A DNA stretch of 64,000 bases from Clostridia bacterium. GTDB taxonomy: Bacteria; Bacillota; Clostridia; Christensenellales; Aristaeellaceae. The stretch lies in NCBI GenBank assembly GCA_017464305.1, contig JAFUDS010000007.1, positions 62,001-126,000 of the forward strand, in the 5' to 3' direction. Below, piece after piece: positions 16,029 through 24,908 of the stretch. Positions within the stretch are counted from its first letter, which is position 1. Each line of letters starts with the position of its first letter. A program made the translations under genes and the position numbers. The notes beneath the pieces are model-generated. The model was not told where the DNA came from. It searched no databases and saw only the letters and a list, made by a program, of their open reading frames with translations.

Positions 16029-16961
16029 ATGAAGAATGGAATCGTGGTCATCGGTACTGTGTTTGTAGACATCAAGGGGTATCCCATCACCAAATACATC
16101 CCTGGCGGTCGCAATGCCGGGCGGGTCGTGCAGGTTCATGGCGGGGTCAGCCGCAACGTGGTGGAGGATATCGCCAATGTAGAGCTGCGCCCCACCTTTG
16201 TCACCGTGGTGGATAACGATGGCGCAGGGCGGGACGTGGTGGACAAGCTGGAGCGCCACAAGGTGAACATGAAATACTCCCGCTATATTCCCGGGGGTAT
16301 GGGCACCTGGCTGGCCATCTTCGACAACAGTGGGGATGTGGTGGCCTCCATCTCGAAGCGCCCGGATCCCTCTGTCATCGCGGAGATCCTGGACCAGGAG
16401 GGGGATGAGATCTTCGCGGAGGCGGACGCCATTGCCGTGGAGGTAGATATCGAGGACGATATCATGAAGCGGATCCTCTCCCTGGCGGAGAAATACCAAA
16501 AGAAGGTATTCGCCCTGGTGTCCAATATGACCATCGCCATCGAGCGGCGGGATCTGCTGCGCCGGGTGGACTGCTTCGTCTGCAACGAGCAGGAGGCAGG
16601 CCTGTTCTTCAGCGAGGAATATGCCGGTCTGTCCCCGGAGACCCTTTCCGCCACCCTGGCGGAGCGAATCAAGCGGGGAGAGCTGCGCCAGATGGTCATC
16701 ACCATGGGCGGCCAAGGCGCGGTGTTCGCGGACAGCCAGGGAAACCATGGCATCGTGCCCCCAGTGAATGTGGACATCGTGGACACCACCGGCTGTGGCG
16801 ACGCCTTCTTCGCCGGGGTCTGCATTGGGCTCACCTATGGCAAAACCCTGGAGGAATCCTGCCAGATCGGTACCCGCCTGGCGGCCTCCGTCATCGCCAC
16901 CCGGGAGAACGTCTGCCCCCGCTTTCTCCCGGCGGAATTTGGCCTGCCGGAAGTAGAATGA
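16029..16961 (+). CDS. PfkB-family carbohydrate or nucleoside kinase
   Basis: 310 residues of the ribokinase fold. N-terminal VVIGTVFVDIKGYP and HGGVSRNVVEDIANV are the substrate-side motifs; DIVDTTGCGDAFFAGVCIGL near residue 250 is the ATP and catalytic-base motif. The GGVSRNVAENLARLG-type motif resembles pseudouridine and related nucleoside kinases more than fructokinases, but the substrate is not certain. The ATG at 16029 follows GAGGGAGGGCAAGG and matches the family start. Single-gene unit, upstream of the trp genes but separated from them by a promoter. Confidence 0.82.
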   Translation: MKNGIVVIGTVFVDIKGYPITKYIPGGRNAGRVVQVHGGVSRNVVEDIANVELRPTFVTVVDNDGAGRDVVDKLERHKVNMKYSRYIPGGMGTWLAIFDNSGDVVASISKRPDPSVIAEILDQEGDEIFAEADAIAVEVDIEDDIMKRILSLAEKYQKKVFALVSNMTIAIERRDLLRRVDCFVCNEQEAGLFFSEEYAGLSPETLSATLAERIKRGELRQMVITMGGQGAVFADSQGNHGIVPPVNVDIVDTTGCGDAFFAGVCIGLTYGKTLEESCQIGTRLAASVIATRENVCPRFLPAEFGLPEVE

Positions 16962-16989
16962 AGAAACATAATTTATACATTCCTTTTCA

Positions 16990-17063
16990 TTGACAGAACC
17001 TCTCTATAGGTATAAATAAATAGTGGAAACGCTGATGAAAGCACCCCCGCTCAGCGGGGGTGC
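16990..17063 (+). promoter_or_regulatory. Promoter and leader hairpin of trpDCF
   Basis: TTGACA (16990-16995) with an A/T-rich -10 (TATAAATAAA, 17011-17020) precedes a perfect 10-bp hairpin GCACCCCCGC-TCA-GCGGGGGTGC (17041-17063). No T-run follows and no short Trp-rich leader ORF is visible, so it is not a classical attenuator. The hairpin lies just before the AGGAGG of trpD and belongs to the dispersed CCCCCGC palindrome family. Confidence 0.6.
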
Positions 17064-17092
17064 AAGAAAATATATCAGGAGGATTGTCACAT

Positions 17093-18115
17093 ATGATTTA
17101 TGAAGCGATTGTCAAATTGACCCAAAAAGGCGATCTGAGCTATGACGAAGCGTATCAAGTCATGAACGAGATCATGAGCGGGGAAACCACCCCGGTTCAG
17201 AACGCCGCCTTCCTGGCCGCCCTCTCCACCAAGAGCACCCGGGCGGAGACCATTGAGGAAATCTCCGGCTGCGCCGCCGCCATGCGTGATCACGCGGTTC
17301 AGGTGAACGCTGGGGATCGGCCGATTCTGGAAATCGTCGGCACTGGTGGGGACGGCGCCCATTCCTTCAACATTTCGACCACCTCTGCCATGGTGGTGGC
17401 TTCCGCCGGCGTCCCGGTGGCCAAGCATGGCAACCGCGCCGCCTCCTCCAAGTCCGGCACGGCGGACTGCCTGGAAGCCCTGGGGGTGAACATCAGCCTG
17501 ACCCCGGAGCAGTGCCTACGGTTGCTGGACGAGGCGGGTTTCTGCTTCTTCTTTGCCCAGAAGTATCATACCTCCATGAAGTATGTGGGCCCCATCCGGA
17601 AAGAGCTGGGCATCCGTACCGTCTTTAATATCTTAGGCCCCCTGACCAACCCGGCCCACCCGAAGCAGATTCTGCTGGGGGTATACGATGAATATCTGCT
17701 GGAGCCCCTGGCCCAGGTGCTGAGCAATCTGGGCATTGAACGGGGCATGGTGGTCTATGGCATGGATAAGCTGGACGAGATTTCCCTTTCCGCCCCCACG
17801 AAGGTCTGCGAGCTGAAGGACGGCTGGTATAAAACCTATATCATTCAGCCCGAGGATTTCGGCATCTCCCGTTGCCAGAAGGAGGACCTGGTGGGCGGCA
17901 CGCCTCAGGAGAACGCGGCCATCACCCGGGCCATTCTCGCCGGGGAAAAGGGCCCCAAGCGGGACACCGTGCTGCTGAACTCCGGCGCGGCCCTCTATAT
18001 CGCCGGCAAGGCGGAAACCCTGGCGGAGGGCATCAAGCTGGCTGCCCAGCAGATCGATTCCGGCGCAGCCCTGGCCACCCTGGAAAAGGTCATTCAGGTT
18101 TCCAACGAGGTGTAA
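17093..18115 (+). CDS. trpD: Anthranilate phosphoribosyltransferase
   Basis: 340 residues. It joins anthranilate and PRPP, the second committed step of tryptophan synthesis. Signature glycine loop [20 protein letters not shown] (~80), [21 protein letters not shown] (~107), [22 protein letters not shown] (~150) and [14 protein letters not shown] are all present. The ATG at 17093 has AGGAGG 10 bp upstream. First gene of trpD-trpC-trpF; trpE/trpG and trpB/trpA do not flank it, so the pathway is split over the chromosome. Confidence 0.97.
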   Translation: MIYEAIVKLTQKGDLSYDEAYQVMNEIMSGETTPVQNAAFLAALSTKSTRAETIEEISGCAAAMRDHAVQVNAGDRPILEIVGTGGDGAHSFNISTTSAMVVASAGVPVAKHGNRAASSKSGTADCLEALGVNISLTPEQCLRLLDEAGFCFFFAQKYHTSMKYVGPIRKELGIRTVFNILGPLTNPAHPKQILLGVYDEYLLEPLAQVLSNLGIERGMVVYGMDKLDEISLSAPTKVCELKDGWYKTYIIQPEDFGISRCQKEDLVGGTPQENAAITRAILAGEKGPKRDTVLLNSGAALYIAGKAETLAEGIKLAAQQIDSGAALATLEKVIQVSNEV

Positions 18116-18119
18116 GCCC

Positions 18120-18911
18120 ATGCCGACCATTTTGGATACTATCGCTGCCCATGCCCGGGAAAGAGTGCGGCAGGATCAGGCCTTTCTTCCCCTGGAAGCC
18201 CTGCAGGCCCAGGCCCTGCGCCTGGGTCCAGGGGGCGGGAATGCCTTTTTGCAGGGTCTGCGTCGCCCCGGCCTCAGCTTCATCTGCGAGGTCAAGAAGG
18301 CCTCCCCCTCTAAGGGGCTCATCTCCCCGGACTTTCCTTATCTGGACATCGCCGGGGATTATGCTGCCGCCGGAGCGGACGCCATTTCCTGCCTGACGGA
18401 GCCGAAATGGTTCCTGGGCTCGGATGAGATTTTTGCCGAGATTCGGCAGGCGGTGACCACGCCCATGCTCCGGAAGGATTTTACCGTGGAGGATTATCAG
18501 CTGTATCAAGCCCGGGTGCTAGGCGCTAACGCGGTGCTGCTGATCGTCGCCCTTCACGATGCGGATACCCTGGCCCATCGGCTAGAGCTCTGCCGACAGC
18601 TGGGCCTGGCCGCCCTGGTGGAAACCCACGACAGCCAGGAGATCGAAACCGCCCTGGCCGCCGGCGCGGAGATTCTGGGGGTGAACAACCGGAACCTGAA
18701 GGATTTCTCTGTGGATTTCGAAAACGCCGCTCGCCTGCGGGACCAGATTCCCCCGGAGGTGATCTATGTGGCGGAATCCGGCGTCTCCGGCCCAGAGGAT
18801 GTCCGCCGCCTGAAGCAAATCGGCGCGGACGCCGCGCTGATCGGTGAAGCTCTGATGCGAGCGCCAGATCGGCGGCTGGTCCTGCAGCAGTTCAAGGAGG
18901 CGGCCCAATGA
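18120..18911 (+). CDS. trpC: Indole-3-glycerol phosphate synthase
   Basis: 263 residues, TIM barrel. Family motifs: FICEVKKASPSKGLI (catalytic Lys), IAGDYAAAGADAISCLTEPKWFLG, MLRKDFTVEDYQLYQARVLGANAVLLI, LGVNNRNLKDF and VAESGVSGPEDVRRL. It closes the indole ring from carboxyphenylamino-deoxyribulose phosphate. It starts 4 bp after trpD and its stop overlaps the trpF start by 4 bp, so the three genes are translationally coupled. Confidence 0.97.
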   Translation: MPTILDTIAAHARERVRQDQAFLPLEALQAQALRLGPGGGNAFLQGLRRPGLSFICEVKKASPSKGLISPDFPYLDIAGDYAAAGADAISCLTEPKWFLGSDEIFAEIRQAVTTPMLRKDFTVEDYQLYQARVLGANAVLLIVALHDADTLAHRLELCRQLGLAALVETHDSQEIETALAAGAEILGVNNRNLKDFSVDFENAARLRDQIPPEVIYVAESGVSGPEDVRRLKQIGADAALIGEALMRAPDRRLVLQQFKEAAQ

Positions 18912-19516
18912 CTTCTCCGAAAATCAAACTCTGCGGCCTCTCCCGGGAGGCGGATATCCAGGCGGTCAATCAGCTGCACCCGGATTATATTGGTTTTGTT
19001 TTCTTTGAGAAAAGCTCCCGCTACGTCTCCCCCGACCGGGCCCGGAAGCTGAAGGCCCTCCTGGCCCCTGGGATACAGGCGGTAGGCGTTTTTGTGGATG
19101 AGGATCCTGCCTTCGTCGCCCAGCTGCTGGACAGCGGCATCATCGACCTGGCCCAGCTTCATGGGCATGAGGATGAAGAATACATCGCCGCCCTGCGGAA
19201 GCTGACCGCGAAGCCTTTGATTCAAGCCTTCAAAATCTCCAACCTGGAGGATGTCCATCGGGCGGAACAAAGCTCCGCGGACTATATTCTGCTGGATCAC
19301 GGCGCGGGAGGCACCGGCCAGGCCTTTGACTGGTCCCTGATTCAGTCCGTCCAAAGACCCTATTTCCTGGCCGGCGGCCTCCATCCAAACAATGTCCAGG
19401 ATGCCGTTCATTCCTTGCACCCCTATGCCCTGGATGTCTCCTCCGGCATTGAGAAGGAGAAGGTGAAGGACCCCCAGAAGATGCAATTGTTTGTAGAAAG
19501 GGCCCGAGAAGCTTAA
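18908..19516 (+). CDS. trpF: Phosphoribosylanthranilate isomerase
   Basis: 202 residues, TIM barrel, usual length. IKLCGLSREADIQAV carries the catalytic Cys, YIGFVFFEKSSRYVSPD is the family's second motif, and VFVDE, AQLHGHED, LLDHGAGGTGQAFDWSLI and FLAGGLHPNNV follow. It isomerises N-phosphoribosylanthranilate for TrpC, whose gene it overlaps by 4 bp. The next gene is convergent with only 4 bp between stop codons, and I see no terminator there. Confidence 0.96.
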   Translation: MTSPKIKLCGLSREADIQAVNQLHPDYIGFVFFEKSSRYVSPDRARKLKALLAPGIQAVGVFVDEDPAFVAQLLDSGIIDLAQLHGHEDEEYIAALRKLTAKPLIQAFKISNLEDVHRAEQSSADYILLDHGAGGTGQAFDWSLIQSVQRPYFLAGGLHPNNVQDAVHSLHPYALDVSSGIEKEKVKDPQKMQLFVERAREA

Positions 19517-19520
19517 ATTC

Positions 19521-20132
19521 CTATCGATCCGATCTTAAAACCGCATAGAGCGCTACGTCCACATATTCCCCTTTGTTATACACCCTTTGCCGCAGCGTGC
19601 CTTCCCTTCTCATGCCGCATTTTTCCATCACCCGGCCGCTGTTGGGGTTCCGCACATCGCATTGCCCCTCCACCCGGTTGACCTCCGTTTGTTCGAACAG
19701 CAGGTTCAACAAGCTACCCAGGGCCTCCGCCGCATATCCCTGATGCCACCAGGCCTTTCCCAGGGAATATCCTACCTCCATGCTGCGGTGATCCGGCCAC
19801 CAGCCCATGACGCCGATGGTGCCGATAATCTTCCCGGTCTCCTTCAGCTCAATGCCCCAGGAGCAAGGCGCTCCCTGGCGATACAGGCTCTTCACGTACC
19901 GGATGTATCCCCGAGTATCTCCCAGGCTGCGATGGGCCGTCCAGAGGACGTACTTCGCCACCTCCGGGTCGCTGCTCCAGGCGTAGATCTCCTTCGCGTC
20001 CCGCATGCGCAGCCTGCGCAGCCGCAGTCGGGCCGTCTCCATCATAGGGGGATCCGCGAAGAGGGCCGCCGTGCTGGGGCCCCCTTGCAGCATGCCTCGG
20101 AAGGAAAGCCCCGGGGCCAGTAATTTCTCCAT
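19521..20132 (-). CDS. GNAT-family N-acetyltransferase, RimJ/RimL type
   Basis: 203 residues. The GNAT core starts near residue 30 (TARLRLRRLRMRDAKEIYAW) and includes GTIGVMGWWPDHRSMEVGYSLGKAWWHQGYAAEAL (acetyl-CoA pyrophosphate loop region), VEGQCDVRNPNSGRVMEKCGMRREGTLR, and a conserved C-terminus. Proteins of this group acetylate ribosomal-protein N-termini or small amines; the substrate here is unknown. The ~28-residue N-terminal extension is not typical of the family. Convergent with trpF. Confidence 0.87.
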   Translation of the reverse strand: MEKLLAPGLSFRGMLQGGPSTAALFADPPMMETARLRLRRLRMRDAKEIYAWSSDPEVAKYVLWTAHRSLGDTRGYIRYVKSLYRQGAPCSWGIELKETGKIIGTIGVMGWWPDHRSMEVGYSLGKAWWHQGYAAEALGSLLNLLFEQTEVNRVEGQCDVRNPNSGRVMEKCGMRREGTLRQRVYNKGEYVDVALYAVLRSDR

Positions 20133-20149
20133 TTTCCATTCTCCGTAAA

Positions 20150-20178
20150 GGAAAGCCGCCCGCTTCGGGCGGCTTTCC
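20150..20178 (-). terminator. Strong hairpin between the DUF3783 and GNAT genes
   Basis: A perfect 13-bp stem GGAAAGCCGCCCG-CTT-CGGGCGGCTTTCC. Leftward it ends the DUF3783 operon, though with only a short T-rich tail; rightward it is followed by a T-rich stretch. Confidence 0.7.
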
Positions 20179-20194
20179 TGCTTTTCTATCTTTT

Positions 20195-20590
20195 TTATTC
20201 TTGCCGGTGCGCTGGCGCGCCCGTTCCCTGGGTCATGGCCGCGTGCTCCTCCGCCAGCTCTCGGTACAGCCGCGCCGCGCTCCAGTTCACATTGTGCTCC
20301 GTCACCACGGCCTTCAGCGCCACCCGTGTCCCATTTTGCTTCAACCCATCCAAAAAGCCATTGAACTGCCGGGGCGCCAGCCCATGCATGACGATCATTT
20401 CTTCCTGGAAGGGGGCTTCCTCCCCTTTCTCCCCCTCCGCGAACCCTGCTAGCCCCAGGAGAGCACCGATGGTCTCTCCCTGCCGCTCCGGTGGCACCTC
20501 CTGACTGGGAATCCCATTGCGGAACAGGGCGGCTTTGACCTTCTTCCGCCGGCCTTCGTCTGTGAAATTAAACAGCAATACCTTCGCCAT
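20195..20590 (-). CDS. DUF3783 family protein
   Basis: 131 residues. The start MAKVLLFNFTDEGRRKKVKA and the region FLDGLKQNGTRVALKAVVTEHNVNWSAARLYRELAEEH match the DUF3783 family of Clostridia, whose function is unknown. No membrane segment or catalytic motif. It follows a 67-residue ORF by 4 bp and belongs to the same leftward transcription unit as the zinc-ribbon protein. Confidence 0.82.
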   Translation of the reverse strand: MAKVLLFNFTDEGRRKKVKAALFRNGIPSQEVPPERQGETIGALLGLAGFAEGEKGEEAPFQEEMIVMHGLAPRQFNGFLDGLKQNGTRVALKAVVTEHNVNWSAARLYRELAEEHAAMTQGTGAPAHRQE

Positions 20591-20594
20591 GGGC

Positions 20595-20798
20595 TTACAC
20601 CTCGTCCGCCGAATATCGGCACTTTTCCAGGGCCTTCAGGGCAATCTCCAGCAGCTCTTTCTCCGGCAAGCCATTCCGAGCGCCCTTGGTCAGCTCGTAA
20701 ATCAGCGCCCCGGTGTCATGGATATTCGCCTGATAGAGCCGATAGGCCGCCTTCAGGGCCCGCTCCAGCTCCTCCCCCTTGGGAAAGTTTTCTTCCAC
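20595..20798 (-). CDS. Small helical protein of unknown function, GTG start
   Basis: 67 residues, predicted all-helical and charged, with no Cys or membrane segment (RALKAAYRLYQANIHD; IALKALEKCRYSADEV). It starts with GTG, with AAGGAG 11 bp upstream. It lies 4 bp from the DUF3783 gene and 61 bp after the zinc-ribbon gene. I do not recognise a family; its position suggests a partner of the DUF3783 protein. Confidence 0.6.
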   Translation of the reverse strand: MEENFPKGEELERALKAAYRLYQANIHDTGALIYELTKGARNGLPEKELLEIALKALEKCRYSADEV

Positions 20799-20859
20799 TT
20801 CGCGCGTTTCTCCTTTATCCTGTCCCCCGCCCTCTTCCAGGCAGGGCTTCGTGATGGTC

Positions 20860-21984
20860 TTAGTTGCTGTATACCCGGATCAGGTGATTCCCTTTCTCGT
20901 CCACAATCCAGCTCTCTCCGCTGCCCCGCTGGGTAGTAATGGTCATCCGATCCCCCTCGTTGATCTTCCGCCAATCCTCCTCTGTGGCCCGCCAGGTCCG
21001 GCGAGCATCCTTCTCATCGACGACGGTGAAGGTGTACTTTTCCGCCCGAGGCGTGGTTTCCCGCTCGTCCGCGGCCAGGTTGGTTTCCGGCCAATATGCG
21101 TCATGGTCGTTTCCGGCGGCTGTGGCCTCCCGGGTCCTGGTCCAGCGCCAGATGGTGTAGGTATATTTGGTGGCGTATCGGGGAACTGGCACGTATACCG
21201 GCCGGGATTCCGTCTCGGTGTAATATTCCGTCCGGTAGACCGCCCGCTCATGGGGCACCTCCGTGAAGGAGCCGTTGCCGTTGTCCGAATAGGTGTAATA
21301 GGTTTCGTAATGATCCAATACCTGCCGGGACTTCTGAACCTCATAATCCTCATAGTGGTCCAGCACCTGGTCGTATCGCTGAATCTCCTGCCGGTGGCTG
21401 ACCTCCGTCCCGCCCGCGGGGATGCTCCAGTCGCTCTCGGTGTATTCGATGTTCTGCTCAATGGGAATGCTGCGGCTCCAATTGACCCCCGTCACCCGCA
21501 GGTCCCCCTGGGTGTTGCTGCCGTTCATGTAGACCACCAGCCCGACGATCACCGCCAGGATAATCAGCAGCAGGGGCAGTCGGCTCTTTTTCTTCACCTG
21601 CTGGGCTTGGGGCTGGGGCTGGGCCGCTTTCTCCGCCACCTCGGCCGCCTTCCGCTTGTTCAGCTGGTCAAAATAATTGCTCTCCGAGGATTCCCGGCTG
21701 GCACCACAATTGGTGCAAGAGGCCGCGTGATCCTTGTTCAAGGAGTTGCAGAAGGAGCAGTACCAGTCCGGATTCTTCCCGATCTCCTTCGCCTGCTCCT
21801 CGCTCAGATATTCAATGTCTCCCCGCTCATTCTCCTCCCGGGTGGAATTCTCCGCGCCGTCCTTCATGTAAAACTGCACGTCCCCCCGGGCCCGGCCGCA
21901 GGAGGGACAATTCATCACATTCCCCGCGATGCCCTTGCTGCCGCACACGGAGCAGTCCCAGTAACCCATAACGGTTCTGCTCAT
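20860..21984 (-). CDS. Membrane protein with two zinc ribbons and a long extracytoplasmic tail
   Basis: 374 residues. Two Cys4 zinc ribbons open the protein: CSVCGSKG...CPSC (Cys 11, 14, 26, 29) and WYCSFCNSL...CTNC (~75-93), the second like RanBP2-type fingers. A Gln/Pro/Lys linker leads to one membrane helix (LPLLLIILAVIVGLVVYM, ~135). The remaining ~220 residues are rich in Tyr, Glu, Arg and Thr with repeated YxQVLDHYExY units (DQVLDHYEDYEV, RQVLDHYETYYTY). No enzyme motif. GGGAGGG precedes the ATG. Function unknown; zinc-ribbon membrane proteins often work in assembly or sensing, which is not evidence for this one. Confidence 0.75.
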   Translation of the reverse strand: MSRTVMGYWDCSVCGSKGIAGNVMNCPSCGRARGDVQFYMKDGAENSTREENERGDIEYLSEEQAKEIGKNPDWYCSFCNSLNKDHAASCTNCGASRESSESNYFDQLNKRKAAEVAEKAAQPQPQAQQVKKKSRLPLLLIILAVIVGLVVYMNGSNTQGDLRVTGVNWSRSIPIEQNIEYTESDWSIPAGGTEVSHRQEIQRYDQVLDHYEDYEVQKSRQVLDHYETYYTYSDNGNGSFTEVPHERAVYRTEYYTETESRPVYVPVPRYATKYTYTIWRWTRTREATAAGNDHDAYWPETNLAADERETTPRAEKYTFTVVDEKDARRTWRATEEDWRKINEGDRMTITTQRGSGESWIVDEKGNHLIRVYSN

Positions 21985-22058
21985 CTGTTTTCCCTCCCCG
22001 ATTCAAACTTCCATTTTTCTCTATGCTGCCTTCCACGCCTGGGCACGGTTGGAAATTC

Positions 22059-23351
22059 CTACTCCGTCTTCTCCTCCGGAGCCTTCTCCGGCTCTTCCTC
22101 CGCCGGGGGCTCCGGTTGCTCCGGAATCTTTTCCCCGCTGACCTTCGTCACCCGGAAGCCGTCCATCTCTGCCACGGTGAATCGATATCCGCCTACCTGG
22201 AAGGCGTCCCCGTTCTCCGGCACCTTCTGAATCATTTCACCTACCCAGCCGCCGACGGTGTCCGCGTCGTAGCCCGGGTTTTCAATCTCGAACTGCTCCA
22301 GCATCTCCTGCAGCTGCATGCCGCCATCGATGGTCCAGCTGCCGTCCTCCTGCTGAGCGATCTCCTCGTGCACCTCGTCGTGCTCGTCGTAAATCTCGCC
22401 CACCAGCTCCTCCAGCACGTCCTCCAGAGTCACAATGCCGTCCGTCCCGCCGAATTCATCCAGAAGGATGATCTGATGGGTCTTGCTGGCCCGGAATTGC
22501 TTCAGCAGACTGGAGATGGGCAGCGTCGCCGGGGCAAAAACCGGCTCCTTCATGATGCGGGTAATCTCCCGGCAGCCCTCGTGGGACATCTTGTAGAAGT
22601 CCTTTTCATGCAGGGTACCCACGATATGGTCCAGATCCTCATGATACACCGGAATCCGGGAGAAATAGGTGGTCCGGAAGATCTCCGCCACCTCTTCCAT
22701 GCTGGCGGTGTCCTCCACCGCGGTCACGTCCACCCGAGGGGTCATGATGTCGGAGGCGTCCTGGTCGTTAAACTCGATGGCGGAACGAAGCAACTCGCTT
22801 TCTTCCTCCTCCAGGTCTCCCTCCGTCTGGGCCTCGTCGATCATGGTCATCAGCTCATCCTCGATCTGAGGCTCCTCCGGCTCCGCCTTGATCAGCTTGG
22901 ACAGCAGCCTCCGCCAGAGGGAAAACAGCCAGTCCACCGGCTTCAGCACGGTCATCAGGAAGCGAATCACCGGCGTTACCGCCAGGGCGAAGCGTTCTGG
23001 CTGCTGCTTCGCCAAGGTTTTCGGCCCCACCTCGCCCATGAAGAGAATCACCACCGTCATGACAATGGAGGCGATGGTGGCCCCCCGATCCTCCGCCCCG
23101 TCCAGCAGGCGGGTAAAGAGGATCGTGGCAATCGAGGCGCCGGCGATATTCACCACGTTGTTCCCCACCAACACGGAGGTCAGCAGGGAATCATATTTTT
23201 CTAACAATTGCAGCGTCAGCTGCGCGCGGGGCTTCTGATCCCCTTCCATGGCTTTCAGTTTAATCCGGCTGGAGGCAGAAAAGGCCGTCTCCGTGGCCGA
23301 AAAGAAGGCAGAAAGCGCGATACAAACGATCAGCGCGATCCATAGGCCCAT
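22059..23351 (-). CDS. CorC/HlyC-type transporter with CNNM, CBS pair and C-terminal CorC domains
   Basis: 430 residues. A four-helix CNNM (DUF21) membrane domain starts LWIALIVCIALSAFFSATETA and includes SLLTSVLVGNNVVNI and ILFMGEVGPKTLAKQ. Two CBS motifs follow (MTPRVDVTAVEDTASMEEVAE; LLDEFGGTDGIVTLEDVLEELVGEI), then a CorC_HlyC domain ending near residue 410. Family members affect Mg2+ or Co2+ efflux; the name haemolysin is historical. The ATG at 23351 is preferred to the upstream open frame because it begins the CNNM domain and has AAAGGA upstream. Confidence 0.9.
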   Translation of the reverse strand: MGLWIALIVCIALSAFFSATETAFSASSRIKLKAMEGDQKPRAQLTLQLLEKYDSLLTSVLVGNNVVNIAGASIATILFTRLLDGAEDRGATIASIVMTVVILFMGEVGPKTLAKQQPERFALAVTPVIRFLMTVLKPVDWLFSLWRRLLSKLIKAEPEEPQIEDELMTMIDEAQTEGDLEEEESELLRSAIEFNDQDASDIMTPRVDVTAVEDTASMEEVAEIFRTTYFSRIPVYHEDLDHIVGTLHEKDFYKMSHEGCREITRIMKEPVFAPATLPISSLLKQFRASKTHQIILLDEFGGTDGIVTLEDVLEELVGEIYDEHDEVHEEIAQQEDGSWTIDGGMQLQEMLEQFEIENPGYDADTVGGWVGEMIQKVPENGDAFQVGGYRFTVAEMDGFRVTKVSGEKIPEQPEPPAEEEPEKAPEEKTE

Positions 23352-23471
23352 TGAAATATCAAATCCTTTCGTTCTTCGCCCCGCAAGGGGGCCAACCGTC
23401 CCTTTACTCCACGCCGCGGGATTGCAAAATCCTGATACGGCAAACACATCCGCCCGACTTCGGGCCAGACG

Positions 23472-23500
23472 ATTATACCATTCCGTGCCTTCTATTGCAA
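23472..23500 (-). promoter_or_regulatory. Promoter of the CorC-type gene
   Basis: TTGCAA (23495-23500), 17 bp, perfect TATAAT (23472-23477) on the minus strand, with a ~120-nt leader. Confidence 0.65.
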
Positions 23501-23518
23501 TCATTTGGACATAAATCT

Positions 23519-23549
23519 GCCGCTGGGGAGATTTTTCCTCCCCAGCGGC
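23519..23549 (-). terminator. Hairpin after isocitrate dehydrogenase
   Basis: A perfect 11-bp stem GCCGCTGGGGA / TCCCCAGCGGC starts about 10 bp after the icd stop. The tail has few T residues. Confidence 0.65.
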
Positions 23550-23559
23550 AGCCAGTTTA

Positions 23560-24756
23560 TTATTTCAGTTTTTCCGCGATCGTCTCCAGGAACTGGCGAC
23601 TGTTGACCCCCTGGGCCTCTCCTTCGTACAGCAGCGCCAAATCCTTGGTCATAATGCCGCCGTTGATGGTGTCCAGGGTCGCTTTCTCCAATCGATCCGC
23701 AAAATCCTGCAGCTCTGGCAGCCCGTCCAGCTCGCCCCGCTTCCGCAGCGCACCGCTCCAGGCGAAGATCGTCGCCACCGGGTTGGTGCTGGTCTCCTCC
23801 CCCTTCAGGTATCGATAATAGTGCCGGGTCACGGTGCCGTGGGCCGCCTCGTACTCAAATTGGCCCGTGGGGCTTACCAGCACGCTGGTCATCATGGCCA
23901 AGCTGCCAAAGGCGGTGGCGATCATGTCGCTCATCACGTCCCCATCATAGTTCTTGCAGGCCCAGATGAAGCCGCCCTTGCTGCGAACCACCCGAGCCAC
24001 CGCGTCATCAATCAGGGTGTAGAAATACTCAATCCCTGCCTGCTCGAAGGCAGCTTTGTAGTCCGATTCATAGATCTCAGCGAAGATATCCTTAAAGCGG
24101 TGGTCATAGGTCTTGCTGATGGTGTCCTTGGTGGAGAACCACAGATCCTGCTTCACGCTCAAGGCGTATTGGAAGCAAGCATGGGCAAAGGAGGTAATGC
24201 TGGCGTCCAGGTTATGGATGCCCTGCACCACCCCCGGGCCCTGGAAGTCGAAGATGGTCTGCCGAATCTCCTGACCGTCCGCTCCGGTGAAGACGATTTC
24301 CGCCTTTCCGGCTCCAGGAATCCGCACCTCCGTGTTCTTATACACATCCCCATAGGCATGGCGGGCGATGGTGATCGGCGCTTCCCAGGTTCGTACCGTG
24401 GGGCGCACGCCCTTGACCAGAATCGGCGCCCGAAACACTGTGCCATCTAACATGGCCCGAATAGTCCCGTTAGGGCTTTTCCACATCTGCTTCAGGTGAT
24501 ATTCCTCCACCCGCTGGGCGTTGGGAGTAATCGTAGCACATTTCACAGCCACGCCGTATTTCAGCGTCGCGTTGGCGCTGTCGATGGTCACCTGGTCCTC
24601 CGTCTCATCCCGATACTTCAGGCCCAGATCATAATATTCCGTCTTTAAATCCACAAAGGGAAGAATCAGTAAATCCTTAATGTCCTTCCACAGGACGCGG
24701 GTCATTTCGTCGCCATCCATCTCCACCAAGGGGGTTTTCATTTGGATCTTGCTCAT
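23560..24756 (-). CDS. icd: NADP-dependent isocitrate dehydrogenase, eukaryotic-like subfamily
   Basis: 398 residues. The sequence [20 protein letters not shown] near the N-terminus, [41 protein letters not shown], the metal-site [16 protein letters not shown], and [24 protein letters not shown] identify the homodimeric NADP enzyme related to eukaryotic IDH1, not the E. coli type. It oxidises isocitrate to 2-oxoglutarate, supplying NADPH and glutamate precursor. No other TCA gene is adjacent. The promoter is at 24806-24834. Confidence 0.96.
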   Translation of the reverse strand: MSKIQMKTPLVEMDGDEMTRVLWKDIKDLLILPFVDLKTEYYDLGLKYRDETEDQVTIDSANATLKYGVAVKCATITPNAQRVEEYHLKQMWKSPNGTIRAMLDGTVFRAPILVKGVRPTVRTWEAPITIARHAYGDVYKNTEVRIPGAGKAEIVFTGADGQEIRQTIFDFQGPGVVQGIHNLDASITSFAHACFQYALSVKQDLWFSTKDTISKTYDHRFKDIFAEIYESDYKAAFEQAGIEYFYTLIDDAVARVVRSKGGFIWACKNYDGDVMSDMIATAFGSLAMMTSVLVSPTGQFEYEAAHGTVTRHYYRYLKGEETSTNPVATIFAWSGALRKRGELDGLPELQDFADRLEKATLDTINGGIMTKDLALLYEGEAQGVNSRQFLETIAEKLK

Positions 24757-24805
24757 CGGTACTCTCCTTCAAACACACAAAAAAATAGGATTCCACCCAC
24801 GGGAT

Positions 24806-24834
24806 ATTGTATCCAGAAAGGTGAAATCCTTCAA
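24806..24834 (-). promoter_or_regulatory. Promoter of icd
   Basis: TTGAAG (24829-24834), 17 bp, TACAAT (24806-24811), minus strand, ending about 50 bp before the ATG. Confidence 0.6.
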
Positions 24835-24908
24835 GAGGAGGAGTCAAAATACAACAAAGAAACAACATGCTGTAGTTGCCTCAAACTGAGCGAAGGGATG
24901 TTTCACTT

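Noticed and set aside
17041-17063. Hairpin as a trp attenuator
   Set aside because: No T-run follows, and there is no alternative antiterminator or Trp-rich leader peptide in the ~80-nt leader.
23352-23504. 51-residue N-terminal extension of the CorC-type protein
   Set aside because: The promoter TATAAT (23472-23477) lies within it and the extension has no signal or homology.
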